Notes: generated from the letters alone by a model not told the origin. Shown: positions 1-12,332, counted from the stretch's first letter. The stretch is 64,000 nucleotides of DNA from Ashinkailepas kermadecensis (GCA_034440615.1 JAOTOM010004115.1:150001-214000); one strand, 5' to 3'. A program made the numbers and translations.

Positions 1-1410
1 TCGGCCGCAGCCAACAGAACGAACGAGCCGCTCGGTGTGGACACCAAAACTCGTCCTGCGGGGCCCAAATAGCGATAACCGACTATAAGTAGATTATTAT
101 CCCACTTGTTCCAAAGTTGTATTAGTTGGGATGAGCCTTTTGATTGATGTATTCAAACAAAGTTATATGCATGGCTATGATGGTGTTTTGCATACATCGA
201 TTCAAAAGCACCATCATATCTATGTAAATATCAGAGCTAAGGAAAAATGAAATGGCCACTTAGTTGGCTTGTTTCTGAAGAGAATGGGACAGTATTGTTC
301 AGCACTGGTTGGTTTAGGATATGGCTGGCATGGGTATGGCCCGCCTCCGCAGCCGCTGGTGCCGCTGTCAGGGAGCGTCTTCGCAGCCAGTGTGGCTGCC
401 AGATGTGCCGATTATGGTTCTATCTGGCAATCTATGACACAACTTGTCGATATAGTGTCGGAGAACTGGATGCTGTACCGCCCTGAGAAAAAAGAATTAG
501 CAACATCCATTTCGCAGCCGCGATGTGCTGGCTTCCAAGAATTTACAGGCTTCACTTTACAGAACCGAGCATGTTAATGTAGCAGAGAATACGGGGATGT
601 ACTCACAAGTTGTTACTAGGGCATGTGTTTGATGTGTCGGCTATGACGCCGGGAGAGCGTCTCGTGCCGGCAAGGCTGGGCGATCCGCGCCACGTGAGAC
701 CTGTCCAGGACTGAGGAGTTGTCGAGGCTGGACATCTCTGCTGGGTCGTGGTAGGGGTGAGTTCTGGACCCACTGACTTGGTGAGACATCTGCAGCCCTG
801 CCTGACACGGGCAGCTTCCCGTGATTTCGGAGCCGATGTGTTCTGATACCTCGTATCAGCGGGGAGACCTCGCAACTGCAAGTCTCGTCTCCGCTATTGT
901 CTATATCTTAGGTGCATGTATAGATTGTCCATTATGTGCACTACTGCTAAAGCAACGTTCTCTCGAGTTTTCGTTGTGATGTGGGTTTGCCGATAAATGG
1001 CTTCATATACCTTTTGCACCGTAATCGAGAATGCCACGTCCCCATCGTTCAAGGTCAGGAACTCTCGACTTCAGCACACCACACACGACCCCCCACCCCA
1101 CCCCGCCCCCAGCATCTCCTGGGAGGGATCTAGCCCCTCTGATATTCTATTGAACCCATGTGAACGAATTCAATGTGGAATTAAGTCCATGTTGAACCAA
1201 TTGAATCCATGTGTGAATGAGGGGTGGAACGGAGAGGTGGATATCACACGGCAGTCGGAAGACGCGGGGATGTGGAAGGCGTAGTGCCAGAAGCGGTCGG
1301 CAATATCGCTCTGGCAGTATCGTGACAGTTAACCGGAACCAACCCCACCCCACCCCAACCCCACCGACCGAAGATAGCCCCTGCTCCCCTCCTACCGGCG
1401 CCGGCATGCC
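1..1410. other. Unique sequence, no gene recognised
   Basis: Mixed-composition sequence with short open frames only. No conserved domain, splice-bounded exon or repeat could be supported. The last 100 bases become C-rich and grade into the 16-bp array that follows. Confidence 0.5.
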
Positions 1411-3420
1411 CTGTTACTGCCAGTCCCCATCACTGCCAGTCACTGCCCCGCCACTGCCAGTCACTGCCAGCCCCCGTCACTGCCAGACCCCGCCACTGCC
1501 AGTCACTGCCAGCCCCCGTCACTGCCAGACCCCGCCACTGCCAGTCCCTGTCACTGCCAGTCCCTGTCACTGCCAGTTCCTGTCACTGCCAGTTCCTGTT
1601 ACTGCTAGTCCCCGTCACTGCCAGTCCCCGCCACTGCCAGTCCCCGTCACTGCCAGTCTCCGTCACTGCCAGTCACTGCCCCGCCACTGCCAGTCCCCGC
1701 CACTGCCAGTCCCCGCCACTGCCAGTCCCCGCCACTGCCAGTCCCCGTCACTGCCAGTCCCCGCCACTGCCAGTCCCCGTCACTGCCAGTCCCCGTCACT
1801 GCCAGTCCCCGTCACTGCCAGTCCTCGTCACTGCCAGTCCCCGTCACTGCCAATCACTGCCCCGCTACTGCCAGGCCTCGTCACTGCCAGCCCACACCAC
1901 TGCCAGTCCCCGCCACTGCCAGTCCCCGTCACTGCCAATCACTGCCCCGCTACTGCCAGGCCTCGTCACTGCCAGCCCACACCACTGCCAGTCCCCGCCA
2001 CTGCCAGTCCCCGTCACTGCCAGTCCCCGCCCCGCCACTGCCAGTCCCCGCCACTGCCAGTCCCCGTCACTGCCAGTCCCCGCCCCGCCACTGCCAGTCC
2101 CCGCCACTGCCAGTCCCCGCCACTGCCAGTCCCCGCCACTGCCAGTCCCCATCACTGCCAGTCCCCGTCACTGCCAGTCCCCGCCCCGCCACTGCCAGTC
2201 CCCGCCACTGCCAGTCCCCGCCACTGCCAGTCCCCACCACTGCCAGTCCCCGCCACTGCCAGTCCCCGCCACTGCCAGTCCCCATCACTGCCAGTCCCCG
2301 TCACTGCCAGTCCCCGCCCCGCCACTGCCAGTCCCCGTCACTGCCAGTCCCCGTCACTGCCAGTCCCCGTCACTGCCAGTCCCCGTCACTGCCAGTCCCC
2401 GTCACTGCCAGTCCCCGTCACTGCCAGTCCCCGTCACTGCCAGTCCCCGTCACTGCCAGTCCCCGTCACTGCCAGTCCCCGTCACTGCCAGTCCCCGTCA
2501 CTGCCAGTCCCCGTCACTGCACACTGCCCCGCTCACTGCCAGGTCCCCGTCACTGCCAGTCCCCGCCACTGCCAGTCCCCGCCACTGCCAGTCCCCGTCA
2601 CTGCCAGTCCCCGTCACTGCCAGTCCCCGCCCCGCCACTGCCAGTCCCCGTCACTGCCAGTCCCCGTCACTGCCAGTCCCCATCACTGCCAGTCCCCGCC
2701 ACTGCCAATCCCCGTCACTGCCAGTCCCCGCCCCGCCACTGCCAGTCCCCATCACTGCCAGTCCCCGTCACTGCCAGTCCCCGCCCCGCCACTGCCAGTC
2801 CCCGTCACTGCCAGTCCCCGTCACTGCCAGTCCCCGCCCCGCCACTGCCAGTCCCCCGCCACTGCCAGTCCCCCACTGCCGCCCCGCCACTGCCAGTCCC
2901 CGTCACTGCCAGTCCCCGTCACTGCCAGTCCCCGCCCCGCCACTGCCAGTCCCCGCCCCGCCACTGCCAGTCCCCGTCACTGCCAGTCCCCGCCCCGTCA
3001 CTGCCAGTCCCCGCCCCGCCACTGCCAGTCCCCGCCACTGCCAGTCCCCATCACTGCCAGTCCCCGTCACTGCCAGTCCCCGCCCCGCCACTGCCAGTCC
3101 CCGTCACTGCCAGTCCCCCGTCACTGCCAGTCCCCGCCACTGCCACCGCCAGTCCCCGCCCCGCCACTGCCAGTCCCCGTCACTGCCAGTCCCCGCCCCG
3201 CCACTGCCAGTCCCCGCCACTGCCAGTCCCCGTCACTGCCAGTCCCCGCCCCGCCACTGCCAGCCCACGTCACTGCCAGTCCCCGCCACTGCCAGTCCCC
3301 GTCACTGCCAGTCCCCGTCACTGCCAGTCCCCGTCACTGCCAGTCCCCGTCACTGCCAGTCCCCGTCACTGCCAGTCCCCGTCACTGCCAGTCCCCGTCA
3401 CTGTCAGTCCCCGTCACTGC
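1411..3420. repeat. 16-bp minisatellite, about 2 kb
   Basis: About 120 tandem copies of CACTGCCAGTCCCCGT, with C/T variation in CCCCGTCAC versus CCCCGCCAC and frequent insertion of an extra CCCCG block. The core ACTGCCAGT is a near-palindrome. The minus strand has GGGG every 16 bases. A continuous open frame runs through because a 16-bp unit read in triplets becomes a stop-free 16-residue peptide repeat. It should not be taken as a protein. Confidence 0.97.
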
Positions 3421-3542
3421 AGTGATCCTAGCCGCCGTGCGGAGGCTCGGTGACAGGCATTTGCGTCGGCGGAGGGGAGAGTGGCTGTGTTATCAGACGA
3501 ACTCGCCGGCGCCACTGCGCTGTCCCCGGCTACGAACATCCT

Positions 3543-3732
3543 GTGACGGAGGACACCAGTACCGCCCGACTGGTGCCTGGTAACGGAGGACACCAGTACC
3601 GCCCGACTGGTGCCTGATAACGGAGGACACCAGCACCGCCCGACTGGTGCCTGGTGACGGAGGACACCAGTACTGCCTGACTGGCGCCTGGTAACTGAGG
3701 ACACCAGTACTGCCCGACTGGCGCCTGATGTC
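3543..3732. repeat. 37-bp tandem repeat, about 5 copies
   Basis: Units begin GGAGGACACCAGTACC and contain CCAGT...ACTGG as an 8-base-spaced inverted repeat. Copies differ by a few substitutions. Short open frames on the minus strand are repeat by-products. Confidence 0.93.
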
Positions 3733-4610
3733 GGGCCATTGTTGGGCATCAACGAGCTTTCCCAATCATTACCGCAAGGAAAATGAAAATATATTGTTTT
3801 GTTGGTAACGAGGAATGTCCTTGCGACTCTCTCAATAAATTGGCAAATTGGTAGTTCCCTCGGTATCACAACTATCAGAGGAAATTGCACAAAAAAAATT
3901 GGTTCTATAGCAATGCCTCTTACTCCGATAATGGCTATTATCCTGCGCCTTCGTTGATATTTATGGACCCAGTAACAAGGGCATGCGCCGCAGTTGCATG
4001 GGCACCAATCCTGAATGTTGCGAAATATACTTAGTGCCGAGGATGGGATAATTGCATGGTCTTGTCAGTAATAATTGACACTTACGTAATATGTGCGCAA
4101 TGTTCATATGAAATGAAAGGACAGTAGTAGAACACGCTGTTTAAGTTTGGGTACAAGTAAAATAAAATATAGAAACGTATTTCATCTATCGTTATTCTAC
4201 AAACATTTCTTCACAATTCTGCGATTCTATTATATTAATTCGTGGTGTCCAAAAAGATCTTCCCAGCTGAAGTAAACAACTAAGTTATTTGTTCATGTCT
4301 TATTCATGTCTTTGGTGCGTGAAGTGAAATCGCAATAAGTAAACAATCTGGGCGAGCCGACCAGACGTATGTTTGAAAATGTTTGCAAATCAGCGTTTAC
4401 ACTCAATCGCGAGAATAATGTACTACGTAGGAGAAGTATGTTCAATTGTTTTTTGTATTGCTCGATGCCACCTGAAGCGACGGGTAGTCGCCGTCTGCAC
4501 CATTAGCCCTCTAGCAATGAGCACGTTTATTGCACCCACCATAAGTGGATTTGCGGGATAAAACGCAAATTGTCTGATGGCCGCGGCGGATGTTGCTGAA
4601 CACCACGAAT
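3733..4610. other. AT-rich unique spacer, no gene seen
   Basis: AT-rich sequence with only short chance frames on both strands. No motif or repeat was recognised. Confidence 0.45.
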
Positions 4611-4653
4611 TGTTCAGCACGGCTTGTTCAGCACGGCTTGTTCAGCACGGCTT
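4611..4653. repeat. 14-bp triplicate
   Basis: Three head-to-tail copies of TTCAGCACGGCTTG, immediately upstream of the 34-bp array. Confidence 0.85.
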
Positions 4654-4701
4654 GGTTTGCAGGCTGGACGAATGCCGACCGCATGTGTTACGTATCCGGC
4701 C

Positions 4702-5145
4702 ATTGGCAGTGCACAGCGGGAGATGGAGGCGGTCGGTTGGCAGTGCGCACTGGGAGATGGAGGCGGTCGGTTGGCAGTGCGCACTGGGAGATGGAGGCGG
4801 TCGGTTGGCAGTGCGCACTGGGAGATGGAGGCGGTCGGTTGGCAGTGCGCACTGGGAGATGGAGGCGGTCGGTTGGCAGTGCGCACTGGGAGATGGAGGC
4901 GGTCGGTTGGCAGTGCGCACTGGGAGATGGAGGCGGTCGGTTGGCAGTGCGCACTGGGAGATGGAGGCGGTCGGTTGGCAGGCGCACTGGGAGATGGAGG
5001 CGGTCGGTTGGCAGTGCGCACTGGGAGATGGAAGCGGTCGGTTGGCAGTGCGCACTGGGAGATGGAGGCGGTCGGTTGGCAGTGCGCACTGGGAGATGGA
5101 GGCGGTCGGTTGGCAGTGCGCACTGGGAGATGGAGGCGGTCGGTC
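4702..5145. repeat. 34-bp minisatellite with palindromic core, about 13 copies
   Basis: Near-identical units contain GGAGATGGAGGCGGTCGG and the perfect 12-base palindrome CAGTGCGCACTG. One copy (around 4977) has lost two bases of the palindrome and another has a G-to-A change. The frames through it on both strands are repeat translation. Confidence 0.97.
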
Positions 5146-5380
5146 AGGGTTCGATCGCTCCCGTGGAGCTGGCTGCTACGAGCTTGTGATTTGTTCGATT
5201 TACTTGTTAACGATTTCTTTGCTATCGCTTAACGTCGTGATAAGCCATGTTCATGAAGCACAAACAGATGAAATTGCCACGCTTCTCCACCACATTGGCT
5301 GTGGTGGCTGACCCATACGCCGGATCAAGGACAGTGATGCATGTACACACTGTCCTTGGTCTGCACCGACTCATGACGCC

Positions 5381-5664
5381 GATGTTCACGATCAGGCCCG
5401 CAATAGCGGACATGAGTCTGTGACAATTATGAGCGGGTACCACCATGCCGCTGACGTCCGAATGTTCACGATCAGGCCCGCAATAGCGGACATGAGTCTG
5501 TGACAATTATGAGCGGCTACCACCATGCCGCTGATGTCTGATGTCACCATGCCGCTGATGTCTGATGTCACCATGCCGCTGATATTTGATGTCACCATGC
5601 CATTGATGTCTGATGTCACCATGCCGTTGATGTCTGATGTCATCATGCCGCTGATGTCTGATGC
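5381..5664. repeat. 80-bp duplication grading into a 24-bp repeat
   Basis: Two nearly identical 80-bp copies start with ATGTTCACGATCAGGCCCGC (5382 and 5462). They are followed by about six copies of a 24-bp unit built on GATGTCACCATGCCGCTG. The short repeat is derived from the 3' end of the longer one. Confidence 0.9.
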
Positions 5665-6108
5665 TGTATCTGTCTCGCGGTTCTCGTGCAGGATGTGACG
5701 GGGAAGGGTCTATTTGGATGGATTGCGTCAGCTCTTGTGTTTAAAGAAGAAAGAAATTGATCAAATTTCAGTCATGTTCTCCCTGTTGTCACAATATATC
5801 ATGCTCAGATATTGTCGCTGACCTTTTCCTTGAGTAAGCAATGTTTTATGGAGTGCTATCTGCCGCTATGTCTCAGCAAGCCAGGATTTAATGCGAATTA
5901 TTTTGTATCATATCAAATTACCTCATCAAAGCAAAAGTGAGTGAATCATGGAAATTCGGGACAGCGCGTTCACGCATGTGTTTCGTCTACTGTATTCAGA
6001 AGTGGAACGTCGTCGAGGTCAGTTAGCTTTTCTGTACTGCACATTGTATGCATTCGCAGCGTGTGTAAATCATAATAAAACTGTATGCTATCCTATAATT
6101 AAAAGTAT
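5665..6108. other. Unique spacer
   Basis: AT-rich sequence without a recognisable gene. A short frame near 5948 runs into the following microsatellite and is not credible as coding. Confidence 0.4.
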
Positions 6109-6123
6109 ACATGTATATGTATA

Positions 6124-6182
<59 letters not shown>

Positions 6183-6188
6183 TGTATG

Positions 6189-6246
<58 letters not shown>
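6109..6246. repeat. (TA)n / (TATG)n compound microsatellite
   Basis: TA repeats, then about ten TATG units, then a long TA run. Confidence 0.98.
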
Positions 6247-6248
<2 letters not shown>

Positions 6249-6754
6249 GTAGGATTATGTCTACCAAACCCACCACAAACTTACCGACACACATACCGAA
6301 TATGCAGGCTACTAGGATCAATACCTCGCACAGCATTCCCTGTATTTCATGCATGACTTAACCAAATAACATGCCGACCCCAGGATTGCTTGATATGCTA
6401 ATGGTTCTGACAGCTATGCAGGGCGGTGGGATTCGTTTATTGAACCTCATTTCAAACAAGGCTGTCTGTAATGCTCGCTGAGTCCTTCCTTGAAAACTGT
6501 CAGGGTAGTTGATGTTGGATTCGACTGGTGAAAGTCACGGTAGGAGATCCTGGTGACCAAACAGAGACACGACGAAGTCATGCTCGAGAAATGCATTCGA
6601 TTCAAGGTAGAGGTAAACCCGGAGTGAAATTTCAGGGCTCAAGTCACCGCCGGTCTTTACTCAGCAACAAGGCTCGGGGTACGTGCCAGATCCCTCACGT
6701 CTATTCCGTTCGTGTCACTTATGGAATCCTATATTTGGACATATTTCTGGAGCC

Positions 6755-7050
6755 TCTCGGCCATTAGGCGGCAGCTCCACGCCACCGACTTCCGACCGCC
6801 CGGAACCCGAGGCTCTGACCTCCGCTCGTCCGGAGCCCGTCTGCCGACCGCCGCCGGGACCGCGGCTTTGGACGGCCTCGGTCGGGCGGCGACGGACGGA
6901 ACAGACTGCAGCACGTCGGCGAGGCGGTGAGAGCGGGCCGCGGGTCACCGGGTCACCGTGTCACGCGGCATGCACCGCCCGCGGCACCACCCGGCGTCGC
7001 CCCGTCTGCGGCCGCGGCGCGTATCCGGGCTGACTCAAGGCTCTGAAAAG
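6755..7050 (+). promoter_or_regulatory. CpG-rich block, possible promoter
   Basis: About 300 bp much richer in G+C and CpG than its surroundings, ending just before the ATG at 7051. It looks like a CpG-island promoter. That is inferred from composition only; no TATA box or initiator was identified. Confidence 0.35.
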
Positions 7051-7140
7051 ATGGCGTCCGACGCGAGCCTGCGAGGCACGGAACATCTGAACCATGCTTC
7101 GGAACCAAGCTTCTGGAGTCGCGCTTCTGATTTCGTTTGG
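7051..7140 (+). CDS. Candidate first coding exon, unknown protein
   Basis: Seen: an ATG in a strong context (AAAAGATGGCG) at the downstream edge of a CpG-rich block. It opens exactly 30 codons (MASDASLRGTEH... to ...SDFVW) and is followed at 7141 by GTATGT, an acceptable splice donor, so the exon would end in phase 0. Without splicing the frame stops five codons later. AAGATGGCG also matches the YY1-type element common around animal start codons. I do not recognise the peptide and found no downstream exon, so this may be chance. Neighbours are a spacer and a minus-strand LINE remnant. Confidence 0.3.
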
Positions 7141-7980
7141 GTATGTTTAATATGACCAAATATTAGGAACTCGGTCAGCGAGTGTGCATACCTTTGAGGT
7201 ACGGCAAGGCAGGCGTGCGTGGGTTAGCGTGATTTTGTTGGTGTCATTTTTGCGCAGTAGTTCCTTGTTTAGACTCGCGGGCATGTCTGCATGAGACCGC
7301 AAGAACTCAGGTGAAGCAATCTCAGCAATATGCCAAAGGTTTTTTTTTACCGAGTTGGTAGTCGAGCGATTTGAGTCTTTATCGACAGTTATTGGTCGTG
7401 GCAATGCCCGAGATGGTTGAGAAACCAAGGCCAGCCGCCAGAGATGGTGAGTGGTCCACCAAAGATGTTGACAGGTTCTCTCTCCCGGTTCTCTCACCCG
7501 GTTCTCTCACCTAGTTGGCTCCCCAAATTCTCCATTTCTCGAACCCAAAGATGAGTTCCGTGGCCGATCAAAGGGAGTCCGTATCTGCATTACGCCAATC
7601 CCCTAGATTATAGAAAAATAGAGTTATCAGACCGACAGGACAAGTAACAGGAACACGGAAGTGTACCTTAAGAATAATGTAAATACTTATTGTAGCCACT
7701 ACATCTGCTAATAGATAGTTGTCCAACAAGATTCATAACACGAATTCAGCAACATGAATGCAATGAAGTAAAGCTACTCTTCCAAGTTTGATTGGTATGT
7801 TATCATGGTTAATATATGCATTATATTCAAACAGCAATGTGCAGATATTTGAGTGCAGCATTAAATGCAGCCAGATCCGCTAAGATTACTACGTGATCAG
7901 GCAATGAATTTCATGTAGCCGAGCATCTCAGGATAAAAATATATTCCTACAATCTACTGTTGCACGTCTGTGAGTTAATT
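7141..7980. other. Spacer with an unassigned minus-strand open frame
   Basis: A 116-codon frame on the minus strand (7147-7497) has varied, protein-like composition but no motif I can place. It lies downstream of the LINE remnant on the same strand and might be decayed element sequence. The rest is AT-rich. Confidence 0.3.
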
Positions 7981-7984
7981 TCAG

Positions 7985-9625
7985 CGTATGTCAACGTGTG
8001 TTCGCCAATGATGCCAACACAAACATTTCAGGAACCTGGATGGCAGAATGGCCATGCAAAATCTTCCAACATTTGACAATGTCCGCTCGAATCAGTCTAC
8101 GTTTAACTGAGTACAGATCTTGTGTTCGCAATCTTGCATCACAATACAGGCCTTCTATACCCTCTATGGTCCGTGTCCAACTTCTCTTTACTGACTCTAG
8201 TCGTCTTAGATCACCTATGTATTCTGTATTCAAAACGCACGGAAACTCCAAGAGAGGTCTAACATGAGTAAAGCACAGGGTTGTCATAAATTCAGGAGAC
8301 CGACATGAAGTGGACCTCCACTTTATCCATAAAGATGGAGAAAGTGGAATACGTTCCCAGACTTCCAGCTTTGTGTACAATACCAGCGATGTGTTGCTGG
8401 TAACGCAAGTTTCTATCTACTGTAATGCCTACATCAGTATGCATCTCCATAAGTTTTACCTGAATTCAAATTAATTAATAATGTGCATAAGGACCAAGAA
8501 TACTCCAGTCATACGAGCCACGGTGTGCTTTAAGAACTACACATTTGTCGGGGTTCATTATTAGTATTCGCGACTTTGCAGTATTAACCAGTGTATCCAT
8601 ATAGTTTTCGCTCTGTGAAATACCAGCCAGCAGGTCGGTGATAGATCTGTACTTCAGCTTGATGTATATTTTTAGGTCATCTGCAAACGCCTTGAACTGG
8701 GATCGCATACCGTGAGGTACATAATTCACATAAATCAAGAATAACACAGGACCCAGTACCGAGCCCTGGGGAACTCCACTCAGTGCTTCCTCTGGCTTGC
8801 TGGAAGAGCCAGAGACAAGCACTTTTATTTCCCTCCCACAAATACAATCTTGAAACCAGATGAGTATTTTCTCTGAAATTCCCAGATATCTTAGTTTTGT
8901 AAGTTGTATAACATGATTCACCAGCTAAAATGCCTTTGAAAAATCAAAGAAAATTACATCAACCATATAACCCTCATATATTCAGGTAGAGGAAGAAAGT
9001 CTCATGTGAGCAATATCTGATCCTCTACAGAACGTCATCGACGGAAACGAAATTGACCTTGATCCAGCAAGTGGCGACCCACCAACGAAATATTTTGTCA
9101 GTTTCTCAACAATTAAGCATTCCAGAATTTTACATGGGACTAAGTAATGGCGTAATTGAGTGGCTCATGCCTTGAACCCCTCTTAAAGATTGGAATAACT
9201 TTAGAGTTTTTTTCAAACAGTCAGGAAGACTTTCAATATTAAGAGATGATTTGAAAATGGTGAAAATGGTTTTACAAGCTCCTCACAAGAAGATACAAAT
9301 AATTGAGTGTGGAATATTGAATAATTGAGTGTCAAGACTCATGCTGAAGGACCCATCAACTTTGCGAAAAATTATGAGCACATCAACTTCTGTAATCTCA
9401 ATGTTTTGCAGTACTGTTTCAATGGTTTAGTGTGGGGCTAGGTTTGCTAGCCTATCTCTATAGTATACTGGGGAAAATGTCCCAGCAAATATTTCAGCCA
9501 TTTCCTGGCAGTCGCAAGTGAATCCACCAGTTTGTGTCACCTGAATGGTCCCAGGGATGTTCTGCCAAGTTATTATAAAAATATTATGTAAAACCCTGAT
9601 TGGTTGATGGATATCTAGCACAACG
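7985..9625 (-). pseudogene. CR1/Jockey-like LINE reverse transcriptase, broken
   Basis: Reverse transcriptase of a non-LTR retrotransposon, read on the minus strand from about 9625 to 7985. In order I see a region before the core (ITEVDV near 9400), a stretch resembling FRKG...VPCKILE, then VDVIFFDFSKAF with a stop where the conserved aspartate follows. Next come GVPQGSVLGPVLF near 8777 and the catalytic FADD box near 8687. The thumb region reads DVGITVD...HIAGIVHKA after a frameshift between 8475 and 8380, and the C-terminal part contains VRPLLEF and LRRLESVKRSW. The order and spacing fit the CR1/L2/Jockey group. No endonuclease domain is present, so the copy is 5'-truncated. Several stops and frameshifts make it a dead copy. 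Confidence 0.9.
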
Positions 9626-9869
9626 CATTTCGAATCTGTAAAATAGAGTCAGTGTGGGATATGAATGCAGTCGATGATCAAGACCCAGCTGGGCGGCGCC
9701 AAGGACTTCCGGCGTCATCAATTATTGCCTTGGACTAAACTTGAAGCTAAATTAAAATCCATCATTGCATTTTCTAATACCGTCGCAGATGCTTCGACAG
9801 CCATGGCCAGCTGGTGCCTCACATCCACATTTCCGTCTTAATCTAGCGCTATATTGATAACGGGAAATC

Positions 9870-9972
9870 ACCCAGTCATACTCACCCGACAGTCATACTC
9901 ACCTGGCAGTCATACTCACCTCATAGTCATACTCACCTCACAGTCATACTCACCTCACAGTAATACTCACCG
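9870..9972. repeat. 17-bp tandem repeat, about 6 copies
   Basis: Imperfect copies of CAGTCATACTCACCTCA, diverging at the edges. Confidence 0.85.
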
Positions 9973-10143
9973 ACACCCCTGCACGTTTGCCGGCAATATT
10001 TCATCACTGTTTACCGTGCTTCACTTTTAGCTGGCTCGACAGTTCCAAGATAGCATTTCATCAGTTCACAGTAAGAACCGTCTGAATTGGCAGCTTCCAG
10101 GCCAGTTTGGGGCCCAACTAGGGGTGCACCCCTTTAACACACT

Positions 10144-10397
10144 GGTGGAGGTAGAGGACGCTGCTGAGTTCTTACCATGACACTTATGCATCTACACGCG
10201 GAGAACGCTGCACCTCTGGAGCACATTGATGGAGGTAGAGGACGCTGCTGAGTTCTTACCATGACACTTATGCACTGCACGCGGAGAACGCTGCACCTCT
10301 GGAGCACATTGGTGGAGGTGGAGGACGTTGCTGAGTTCTTACCATACCACTTATGCATCTATACGATGAGAACGCTGCACTTCTGGAGCGCACTGCG
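10144..10397. repeat. 84-bp tandem repeat, 3 copies
   Basis: Copies start at GGAGGTAGAGG (10146, 10231, 10314) and contain CTGAGTTCTTACCAT and GAGAACGCTGCAC. Spacing is 83-85 bp, with small indels. Confidence 0.92.
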
Positions 10398-10624
10398 GTC
10401 ACCTGCCAACTGACTGGCTGCACGCAAACCGGCCAACGTATCATCGTAACCATCATATAATCGTAATTATCGTATCATCCCAAGTTGATAGCAAATGCAT
10501 GCGGTGGTTGGTGGGTCTAGTGTCACTTGTGTGCATCAGGTGGCAGACACTTCCACCATCTGGCCGTCCGACCACCCAAGCTCTTGCTGTGGTGGGGTCG
10601 TCTGAGAAGGCGGGCGCGCCCTGA

Positions 10625-10885
10625 CGCGGCTGGGGACGGGCCAGAGACGGCTGGGGACGGGCCTTGCCACGGCTGGGGGTGGGCCCGAGACGGCTGGGGG
10701 TGGGCCCTGCCACGGCTGGGGGCGGGCCCGAGACGGCTGGGGGTGGGCCCTGCCACGGATGGGGCGGGCCCGAGACGGCTGGGGACGGGCCCGAGACGGC
10801 TGGGGGTGGGCCCTGCCACGGCTGGAGGCGGGTCCTGACGCGGCTGGGGACGGACCCGAGGCGGCTGGGGACGGCACACGGTCCT
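10625..10885. repeat. GC-rich short-unit minisatellite
   Basis: Alternating modules GGGCCCGAGACGGCTGGGG and GGGCCCTGCCACGGCTGGGG, giving a roughly 40-bp higher-order period of two half-units. Open frames on both strands are by-products. Confidence 0.9.
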
Positions 10886-11224
10886 GACTCAATTCTTGGC
10901 CCTCGGGGAGCGCTTACGCACGACTGAGACCACACCTGAATACACATATCGTTCCTCGCCTGGAGTACCTGGAACGCACCTGGCGCATGTACGCTGCAAC
11001 TCAGCAGTTTAAGCATCATGCTTCCTGCTTTCTCTTCCATTCCGTGCGTTGCGCATTGGTCTAGATAGTATCTGTTCGATAGGTGGGAGGTCTTGTTTGT
11101 AACTCTGACCGTGATTACGCAAAGACATTCTAGAAAATCATCCTGAATATTCATCTTTAGTGATGGTATGCGACCTTCCCCCAGAAAAAAACACCTCAGC
11201 ATATCCAAATTGTATTATCCTTAA

Positions 11225-11520
11225 TAATCCATTAATGATATGGTCGCTGCTCTATTAACGGTCGTCGTCATATCATGGCGTGGTAACTAACCATTAACAG
11301 CCTACGGCACTAACACATTGAAGGTGTGGTCACCAACCCGTTAACGATTATCTTCACTAACACATTATAGTGTGTTCACTAACCCAGTAACGGTGGCCAT
11401 CACTATACCACTAATTTCCATTGGCATTAACCGATCAACAGTAGCCGTCACAACCTATTAATAGTACTAACCATTGGTACGTTAATACTAATGGCCACCA
11501 ACCCAGTAAGTGCACGAGGG
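11225..11520. repeat. Old, strongly diverged repeat field
   Basis: Recurrent ACTAACCCATTAACGGT-like words, separated by GTGGTC/GCCGTCAC-like words at irregular 20-40 bp spacing. It reads as a tandem array eroded by substitutions, in contrast to the near-identical arrays nearby. Confidence 0.55.
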
Positions 11521-11579
11521 TTGATCAGCCTTTTCACGGCCTATTATTTAATGCCGGGCCCGATCACCCAAGAATAAGT

Positions 11580-12297
11580 CAGTATCGTATTTAGCTACCC
11601 AGGGAAGGGTCAGTTATCTGGTCGGACTCCAGAGACAGGTGAAATTTCTGACCCGATTTCGCCCGGGAAAGATGGTCCAGGTTCCACGCTCCTGTGAAAG
11701 GTCAGGTGGTTCACCAGACTCCCAGGGGAAAGGACAGGCATCCAGTCCGGGGAAAGATCAGGTTCCTGGTTCAACTCTCTTTAGAAAAGCTGATTTATGA
11801 TCCCGAGACACCGTGCATGATCCAACTCTTTCTGAAAAGGTCGATTATGTGGTGCGCCTGTGCCGAGGAAGGTCAGACGTCAGTGGGCCGGGGGCTGCCC
11901 AATGTTTGGCGGCTGATCGACTCTGCAGGGGAAGGTCAGACGTCAGTGGGCCGGGGGCTGCCCAAAGTCGGGCAGCTGATCGACTCTGCAGGGGAAGGTC
12001 AGACGTCAGTGGGCCGGGGGCTGCCCAATGTCGGGCAGCTGATCGACTCTGCAGGGGAAGGTCAGACGTCAGTGGGCCGGGGGCTGCCCAATGTCGGGCA
12101 GCTGATCGACTCTGCAGTGGAAGGTCAGACGTCAGTGGGCCGGGGGCTGCCCAATGTCGGGCAGCTGATCGACTGCAGGGGAAGGTCAGACGTCAGTGGG
12201 CCGGGGGCTGCCCAATGTCGGGCAGCTGATCGACTCTGCAGGGGAAGGTCAGAAGTCAGTGGGCCGGGGGCTGCCCAATGTCGGGCAGCTGATCGGC
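11580..12297. repeat. 63-bp minisatellite with degenerate 5' flank
   Basis: Seven near-identical 63-bp units lie at about 11866-12297, each with GGAAGGTCAGACGTCAGTGG and the inverted repeat CTGCCC...GGGCAG. The preceding 280 bp contains recognisable but decayed copies (GGGAAAGGTCAGGT-like words), so the array is old at its left edge and young inside. The unit is 21 codons long, so it stays open in more than one frame. Confidence 0.93.
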
Positions 12298-12318
12298 CCC
12301 GTGTCGGCGCCGATACAG

Positions 12319-12332
12319 CCCATCTCCACACT
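12319..12332. repeat. Target-site duplication, left copy
   Basis: CCCATCTCCACACT occurs here and again at 12491-12504, exactly flanking the SINE. Confidence 0.93.

Noticed and set aside
1217..3583. 788-codon plus-strand open frame
   Set aside because: It is a translation of the 16-bp array. The unit has no stop in any forward phase, so openness carries no evidence of coding.
6109..6356. Tyrosine/isoleucine-rich peptide
   Set aside because: Translation of (TA)n/(TATG)n.
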